Source: Kitasatospora sp. CB01950
GTDB lineage: Bacteria; Actinomycetota; Actinomycetes; Streptomycetales; Streptomycetaceae
Length of the DNA stretch: 64,000 nt
Assembly: GCF_001905465.1 (NCBI RefSeq)
Contig: NZ_LISX01000007.1
Span: 258,891-322,890, forward strand
Direction of reading: 5' to 3'
The notes under the pieces were generated by a model. That model was given only the letters and a program-made list of their open reading frames with translations, was not told the DNA's origin and searched no databases. Made by a program: the position numbers and the translations under genes. This document shows positions 58,917-64,000 of this stretch, piece after piece (the first letter of the stretch is position 1; each line of letters begins with the position of its first letter).

Positions 58917-61136
58917 CTAGGGGGCAGGCGCAAACCCCGGCTGTTTGGGCAGGCGCGGGGCGGGCAGCGCCACGGGCAGCGTCAGCGGGCGCAGCGGCGG
59001 CAGTTCGACGTGCTCGCTGAGGCCGATGATTCCGTGCAGGCGGCGCAGTGGGGCGGGCGCCCACCAGTTGAGGCGGCCGAACAGCGACATGGTGGCGGGC
59101 ACCAGCAGGGTGCGCACCAGGGTGGCGTCCACGGCGACGGCGACGGCGAGCGCGATGCCCATCTGTTTGACCATGAGCATCTGCCCGAAGGCGAACCCGG
59201 CGAACACGATCACCATCAGCAGCGCGGCCGAGGTGATGATCCGACCGCTGCGTTGCAGGCCCAGCTCCACCGAGCGCAGGCAGCCGTGGCCCTGGTCGTG
59301 GAGTTCCTTGATCCGGGACAGCAGGAAGACCTCGTAGTCCATCGACAGCCCGAACGCGAAGGCGAACACCAGCACCGGGATCACCGTCTCCAGGCCGCCG
59401 GTCGGGGTGAACCCGAGCAGCCCGCTGAAGTAGCCGTGCTGGAACACCAGTGTCAGCGCCCCCAGCGACGCGCCCAGCGACAGCACGTTCATCAGCAGCG
59501 CCTTGACCGGCAGCACCACCGAGCCGGTCATCATGAACAGCAGCACCAGCGTCCCCGCCGCGACCAGGCCCAGCGCCCACGGCCCGCGCGAGTCGATCTC
59601 GTGCCGGAAGTCCACCAGCGACGCCGCGTCCCCCGTCACGGACGTCTCCAGGCCGCCGCGGTGATCGCGCAGTTCGGCGACCACCCGCTCGGCCTCCGCG
59701 CCCTGCGGGTCGCCCTTCACCAGGACGTCCACGGTCTGCACCCCGTCCGAGACGGGCGTCACGGCCCGCACCCCCGACACGCCCGGCAGGCTCGCCACCA
59801 CGGTGTCCGCGTAGTGCTGCGCCTGCTGCGGCGTCCCCTCGACGACCACCTGAACGGGGGCCGGGACCTGCGCCGGGAAACGTTCCTGCACCGTCTCGGC
59901 GACCTGCCGGGACGCGAAGCTCTTCGGCAGCACCTCGGCGCCCGAGTTGCGGAAGTGCGAGCCCAGGAACGGCGCGCCCGCCGCGAGCAGCAGCGCCACG
60001 CAGGCCAGCATCACCGGCACCGCCCGCCGCTGCACCCGGCGCACCGTCCGCGAGAAGAACCCCTCGTCCGGCACGGGCCCGCCGGGCGCCTTGATCCGCC
60101 GGCCCATGAAGCCCAGCAGCGCCGGAATCAGCGTCAACGCCGCCGCCACCGCGATCACCACCACGCTCACGCCGGCCACCGCGACCGCCCGGAACACCGG
60201 GCTGGTGAACACGAACAGGCCGCTCAGCGCCACCGCCACCGTCAGCCCCGAGAACGCCACCGTCCGGCCGGCCGTCGCGGACGTCCGCTCCACCGCCTGC
60301 GCGATCGTCGCGCCCAGGCCGCGTTCCTCGCGGAAACGGTTCACCATCAGCAGCGCGTAGTCGATCGACAGGCCCAGGCCCAGCACCGTCGCGATCGGCA
60401 GAACGCTGGTGTCGATGTCCATGATCCGGCTGAACCCGAACATCGCCAGCAGCGCGCCGCCCACCGACGCCACCGCCCCGATCCCCGGCAGACCCGCCGC
60501 GGCCAGCCCACCGAACACCAGCACCATCACGATCAGGGTGAGCGGCAGCGTCACGATCTCCCCGAAGCGGGTGTCCTTCGCGGTCTGGTCCTTCACCTCC
60601 TGCTGCAGCACGAGATCGCCGCCGACCACGGTGTGCGCGCCGTCCGCGGTGATCCGCTCCAGCCGGTCCGTCACCGCGCTCAGCTGCTTCGCCGACGCGC
60701 CGTCCGCCATCCGCACGCTCACCAGCGACGCCCTGCCGTCGTCCGCGCTCAGCCGGCCGCCCGTCGAGTACGTGTCCGCCACCGAGAGGACGCCGGGCAG
60801 CTTCGCCACCTCGGAACTCGCCTGCTGGACGGCCGACTTGACGCCTTCGTCCGCCACCTGCGGACCGTCCACCACCGCCGTCACGGTGCCCTGCGCCGGG
60901 TCCGCGGCCTGGACCACCGCCGCCCCCCGCGCCGACTCCGACCCACCACCGCCGGTCCCCGCCACCGAGCCCTCGAACACCCGCCCGCCGATCAGCACCC
61001 CCACCACGAGCACCGCCGCCCACACCCCCAGCACCCAACGCCGGTGCCGGAAACACACCCGCCCGAGCGCGGCCGACCGGCCACGAACCTGGGAAACCTG
61101 GACCTCTGCTACTGCGTTGGAGCGAGAGCTGCGCAT
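58917..61136 (-). CDS. MMPL-family transporter (third in window)
   Basis: 739 aa from ATG 61134-61136 with AAGG 9 nt upstream; an in-frame start 15 codons earlier is possible. Layout as in RND-like MMPL proteins: span 1 WVLGVWAAVLVVGVLIGG, external domain, helices with GLGLSIDYALLMVNRFREER and FGLSMDYEVFLLSRIKEL. A DGPQVADEG-type external loop region is present. Substrate unknown. Co-transcribed with an MBL hydrolase gene, which might act on the same compound. Confidence 0.9.
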   Translation of the reverse strand: MRSSRSNAVAEVQVSQVRGRSAALGRVCFRHRRWVLGVWAAVLVVGVLIGGRVFEGSVAGTGGGGSESARGAAVVQAADPAQGTVTAVVDGPQVADEGVKSAVQQASSEVAKLPGVLSVADTYSTGGRLSADDGRASLVSVRMADGASAKQLSAVTDRLERITADGAHTVVGGDLVLQQEVKDQTAKDTRFGEIVTLPLTLIVMVLVFGGLAAAGLPGIGAVASVGGALLAMFGFSRIMDIDTSVLPIATVLGLGLSIDYALLMVNRFREERGLGATIAQAVERTSATAGRTVAFSGLTVAVALSGLFVFTSPVFRAVAVAGVSVVVIAVAAALTLIPALLGFMGRRIKAPGGPVPDEGFFSRTVRRVQRRAVPVMLACVALLLAAGAPFLGSHFRNSGAEVLPKSFASRQVAETVQERFPAQVPAPVQVVVEGTPQQAQHYADTVVASLPGVSGVRAVTPVSDGVQTVDVLVKGDPQGAEAERVVAELRDHRGGLETSVTGDAASLVDFRHEIDSRGPWALGLVAAGTLVLLFMMTGSVVLPVKALLMNVLSLGASLGALTLVFQHGYFSGLLGFTPTGGLETVIPVLVFAFAFGLSMDYEVFLLSRIKELHDQGHGCLRSVELGLQRSGRIITSAALLMVIVFAGFAFGQMLMVKQMGIALAVAVAVDATLVRTLLVPATMSLFGRLNWWAPAPLRRLHGIIGLSEHVELPPLRPLTLPVALPAPRLPKQPGFAPAP

Positions 61137-61270
61137 GCGGGGAGCCTTTCGGACAACTGACCCCAAGGTATGCGCGACCACCCAAACGTTCTATAGCCGG
61201 ACGATGAGCCTCATCTCACAATTCCCTTCACATAAACGCCACTTAAGCTCCTCCGTTCCCACCCTTCGAC

Positions 61271-61310
61271 GCGACGGGACACGACGGGACGCGACGGGAC
61301 GTGACGGGAC
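61271..61310. repeat. 10-bp tandem repeat, four copies
   Basis: Unit GCGACGGGAC at 61271 with near-identical copies at 61281, 61291 and 61301. It lies between the MMPL start and the rpsA terminator, in a 271-bp spacer with no gene. Confidence 0.8.
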
Positions 61311-61328
61311 GCGACTGCGGGCGCAAAA

Positions 61329-61372
61329 ACAGGAACCCCCCGCCCAGGCAAGCCTGGACAGGGGGTCCCTGT
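61329..61372 (-). terminator. Intrinsic terminator of rpsA
   Basis: On the minus strand ACAGGG...CCCCC...CCAGG pairs with CCTGG...GGGGG...CCTGT and is followed by TTTTTG. CCAGG/CCTGG at 61344-61348 and 61353-61357 form the apical stem. It lies about 35 bp after the rpsA stop. Confidence 0.88.
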
Positions 61373-61407
61373 TGAGTCAGCAGTCAGCTACTCCGAAGCG
61401 AGAGCGT

Positions 61408-62898
61408 TCAGCTCTGGCCACCGGCCAGCTTCTCCCGCAGAGCGGCAAGCGCCTCGTCGGACGCCAGCGCGCCCGAGCCCTCGTCGCTGCTGGAGGAGTA
61501 CGAGCCGCCACCGGACACCGGGGCCTCCTCGCCGGCCTCGGCGGCAGCAGCCGCGTCCGCCTCGCGGGACTTGATGACCTGGGCCTGGTGCTGCTCGAAG
61601 CGGGACTGGGCCTCGGCGTACTGCCGCTCCCACTCCTCGCGCTGCTTCTCGAAGCCGGGCAGCCAGTCGTTCGCCTCGGGGTCGAAGCCCTCCGGGTAGA
61701 TGTAGTTGCCCTGGTCGTCGTACGAGGCAGCCATGCCGTACAGGGTCGGGTCGAACTCGACCGACGCCGGGTCGGCACCGAGGGACTCGTTGGCCTGCTT
61801 CAGCGAGAGGCTGATGCGACGACGCTCGAGGTCGATGTCGATGACCTTGACGAAGATCTCGTCGCCGACCTGGACGACCTGCTCCGGGATCTCGACGTGG
61901 CGCTCGGCCAGCTCGGAGATGTGGACCAGGCCCTCGATGCCCTCGTCCACGCGGACGAACGCACCGAACGGAACCAGCTTGGTGACCTTACCCGGCACGA
62001 CCTGGGAGATCTGGTGCGTACGGGCGAACTGCTGCCACGGGTCCTCCTGGGTCGCCTTCAGCGACAGGGAGACACGCTCGCGGTCCATGTCGACGTCGAG
62101 AACCTCGACGGTGACCTCCTGGCCGACCTCGACAACCTCGTTCGGGTGGTCGATGTGCTTCCAGGACAGCTCGGAGACGTGCACCAGACCGTCGACGCCG
62201 CCGAGGTCCACGAACGCACCGAAGTTGACGATCGAGGAGACGACGCCGGAGCGGACCTGGCCCTTCTGCAGGGTGGTGAGGAAGGTCTGGCGGACCTCGC
62301 TCTGGGTCTGCTCGAGCCAGGCACGGCGGGACAGGACCACGTTGTTGCGGTTCTTGTCCAGCTCGATGATCTTCGCCTCGAGCTCCTTGCCCACGTAGGG
62401 CTGGAGGTCGCGGACACGACGCATCTCGACCAGCGAGGCCGGGAGGAAGCCGCGGAGGCCGATGTCGAGGATGAGACCACCCTTGACGACCTCGATGACG
62501 GTACCGGTGACGATGCCGTCCTCTTCCTTGATCTTCTCGATCGTGCCCCAGGCGCGCTCGTACTGCGCGCGCTTCTTGGACAGGATCAGGCGACCCTCCT
62601 TGTCCTCCTTCTGGAGAACCAGGGCCTCGATGTTGTCGCCGACCGCGACAACCTCGTGGGGGTCGACGTCGTGCTTGATCGAGAGCTCGCGGGACGGGAT
62701 GACACCCTCGGTCTTGTAACCGATGTCGAGGAGCACCTCGTCACGGTCGACCTTCACGATGACGCCCTCAACGATGTCGCCGTCGTTGAAGTACTTGATG
62801 GTCTCGTCGATGGCGGCGAGGAAGGCCTCGGCGTCGCCGATGTCGTTGACCGCAACCTGCGGGGTGGTGCTGACAGAGGTGTCGGTGGGGCTCGTCAT
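61408..62898 (-). CDS. rpsA: 30S ribosomal protein S1
   Basis: 496 aa from ATG 62896-62898; further in-frame codons upstream fall in the 5' UTR. Four S1 OB-fold domains: GDIVEGVIVKVDRDEVLLDIGYKTEGVI, EDGIVTGTVIEVVKGGLILDIGLRGFLP, GQVRSGVVSSIVNFGAFVDLGGVDGLVHVSELSW and PGKVTKLVPFGAFVRVDEGIEGLVHISELAE. An acidic Ser/Ala tail follows, the usual actinobacterial size. S1 recruits mRNAs to the 30S subunit. Only a GGAG about 15 nt upstream is seen, so initiation may not rely on a strong Shine-Dalgarno. A clear promoter lies 214-242 bp upstream. Confidence 0.97.
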   Translation of the reverse strand: MTSPTDTSVSTTPQVAVNDIGDAEAFLAAIDETIKYFNDGDIVEGVIVKVDRDEVLLDIGYKTEGVIPSRELSIKHDVDPHEVVAVGDNIEALVLQKEDKEGRLILSKKRAQYERAWGTIEKIKEEDGIVTGTVIEVVKGGLILDIGLRGFLPASLVEMRRVRDLQPYVGKELEAKIIELDKNRNNVVLSRRAWLEQTQSEVRQTFLTTLQKGQVRSGVVSSIVNFGAFVDLGGVDGLVHVSELSWKHIDHPNEVVEVGQEVTVEVLDVDMDRERVSLSLKATQEDPWQQFARTHQISQVVPGKVTKLVPFGAFVRVDEGIEGLVHISELAERHVEIPEQVVQVGDEIFVKVIDIDLERRRISLSLKQANESLGADPASVEFDPTLYGMAASYDDQGNYIYPEGFDPEANDWLPGFEKQREEWERQYAEAQSRFEQHQAQVIKSREADAAAAAEAGEEAPVSGGGSYSSSSDEGSGALASDEALAALREKLAGGQS

Positions 62899-63111
62899 TA
62901 GGAAAAGGGCTCCGGTACGGACATGAAGTCGTAGTAATGCCACGCGGAGGGCCCTGATCGCTCCCACCGAAAGCCGTACAGGCCAGAAAGCGGCCACCGA
63001 AACGATTCCGTCAACGGGAATCCCGGTGTCCGTCTGACGACCGTGGGGTCTTCGACAGATGCGAGCGCGACCTGCTCCGTCCGAGGCGCGCAGGCCCGCA
63101 GCGCAACTTGT

Positions 63112-63140
63112 AGCATACGGGGACACCCGGACACGGTCAA
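63112..63140 (-). promoter_or_regulatory. rpsA promoter
   Basis: On the minus strand TTGACC (63140-63135), 17 bp, TATGCT (63117-63112), a good vegetative promoter. It predicts a 5' UTR of about 205 nt for rpsA. The rest of the 424-bp divergent region (62899-63322) holds no other gene or clear hairpin. Confidence 0.75.
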
Positions 63141-63322
63141 TGCCGAAGTCGGCGAGACCGGTAGAGGCCGGGACGGATCAGGCCATATTCTCCGAAGGCG
63201 CACCTCGCGGCGGCTCGAACACCGGCCCTACTCCCCGGATGCCACGGCCCGACCCGATCCCGCCAGGGACCGGCTCCGCGGCAGCGGCGCTTCCGCATCC
63301 CATACCTTACGTGACGGATTCC

Positions 63323-64000
63323 ATGACCCACTCCACCACCCCCGGTCCCATCGAGCCCCGCGACTACGACCCCGCCGAGTACGACGTTCCGAGCGCCTAC
63401 CAGGGCGACGCCGAGCAGGACGAGGACGGCGACGAGGCGCTCCGGAGGGAGGCCGGGGAGGTGGAGTCGAGCCGGGCGAGCCGGCACTGGTGGGACCGGA
63501 ACGCGGACGAGTACCAGGACGAGCACGGGGAGTTCCTGGGCGACGACCGGTTCACCTGGTGCCCGGAGGGCGTGGACGAGGCCGAGGTGCGGCTGCTCGG
63601 CGAGCCGGCGGCGCTGAAGGGCGCGGACGTGCTGGAGATCGGCTCGGGCGCGGCGCAGTGCTCGCGCTGGCTGGCCGCGCAGGGCGCCCGGCCGGTGGCG
63701 CTGGACATCTCGTACCGGCAGTTGCAGCACTCGCGGCGGCTCGACCTGGGCCGCGGCCTGGAGCCGGTCGCGGTGGTGCAGGCGGACGGCGCGGTGCTGC
63801 CGTTCGCGGACGGCTCGTTCGACCACGCGTGCTCGGCGTACGGCGCGGTGCCGTTCAGCGCGGACACGGCGCGGCTGATGCGCGAGGTGCACCGGGTGCT
63901 GCGGCCGGGCGGGCGGTGGGTGTTCTCGGTGACGCACCCGATCCGCTGGGCGTTCCCGGACGAGCCGGGCGAGGAGGGCCTGACCGCGTCGTCCTCGTAC
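63323..64000 (+). CDS. Class I SAM-dependent methyltransferase (3' partial)
   Basis: ATG 63323 opens a frame that runs past the window end (226 codons visible). After an acidic, low-complexity start, the Methyltransf_11-like core reads ADVLEIGSGAAQCSRWLAAQGARPVALDIS (motif I and post-I), VVQADGAVLPFADGSFDHACSAYGAVPF and MREVHRVLRPGGRWVFSVTHPI. Substrate unknown. It is divergent from rpsA. The RWAFPDEPGEEG segment near the edge is part of a family seen beside rpsA in streptomycetes, from memory. Confidence 0.85.
   Translation, partial: MTHSTTPGPIEPRDYDPAEYDVPSAYQGDAEQDEDGDEALRREAGEVESSRASRHWWDRNADEYQDEHGEFLGDDRFTWCPEGVDEAEVRLLGEPAALKGADVLEIGSGAAQCSRWLAAQGARPVALDISYRQLQHSRRLDLGRGLEPVAVVQADGAVLPFADGSFDHACSAYGAVPFSADTARLMREVHRVLRPGGRWVFSVTHPIRWAFPDEPGEEGLTASSSY

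Overview
The window is very GC-rich and almost every gene has a strong third-position GC bias. Its gene set is typical of Streptomycetaceae (Streptomyces or Kitasatospora): an AfsR-type SARP regulator with TTA codons, a sir-cysH-cysC-cysD-cysN-transporter block, MMPL exporters, an SAV2148-like HEPN protein, a SAV_2177-type methyltransferase and glgX-treY-treZ. I cannot decide between the two genera from sequence alone. No rRNA, tRNA, CRISPR array, insertion sequence or replication origin was seen.

Layout. 1-3.2 kb: 3' part of a SARP-NB-ARC-TPR regulator, an 11-bp direct repeat and a candidate 57-aa peptide gene. 3.2-7.6 kb: rsgA, a GT-B-like protein with a coupled small protein, and a YihY/BrkB membrane protein. 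7.9-18 kb: assimilatory sulfur operon. It has a 27-aa HVDL leader peptide, sulfite reductase, a small zinc-ribbon protein, APS/PAPS reductase, APS kinase, both ATP sulfurylase subunits, an SsuABC-like ABC transporter and a CbiX/SirB-like chelatase. Together these import a sulfur source, activate and reduce sulfate to sulfide, and make siroheme for the sulfite reductase. 18-29.5 kb: a minus-strand, lower-GC polymorphic-toxin-like operon (LamG protein, RHS protein, small membrane protein as possible immunity protein) behind a promoter overlapped by palindromic repeats. 29.8-31.7 kb: a WXG100-type three-gene operon.

31.9-45 kb: HEAT-like and MarR genes, a DEAD-box helicase with its cold-shock neighbour, two divergent MMPL exporters sharing a repeat-rich control region, an APH-like kinase, a lipoprotein polysaccharide deacetylase, a decayed S1-domain gene, a DEDDh exonuclease and a HEPN protein. 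45.4-51.8 kb: glgX-treY-treZ, which debranches glycogen and turns the maltodextrins into trehalose. 51.8-54.1 kb: a split transketolase divergent from soxR, with a good SoxR-box candidate in the shared promoter. 54.2-64 kb: a methyltransferase, a sulfurtransferase broken by an in-frame stop, a TIR protein, coaE, a phosphodiesterase-like enzyme, an MBL hydrolase and MMPL pair, rpsA with a clear promoter and terminator, and the start of another methyltransferase.

The strongest leads are the SARP plus peptide locus, the LamG-RHS operon with its control region, the SoxR-box/split transketolase arrangement, the TIR protein overlapping a broken sulfurtransferase, and the unusual cysteine spacing in CysH. 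All functional statements rest on motif reading without database searches.
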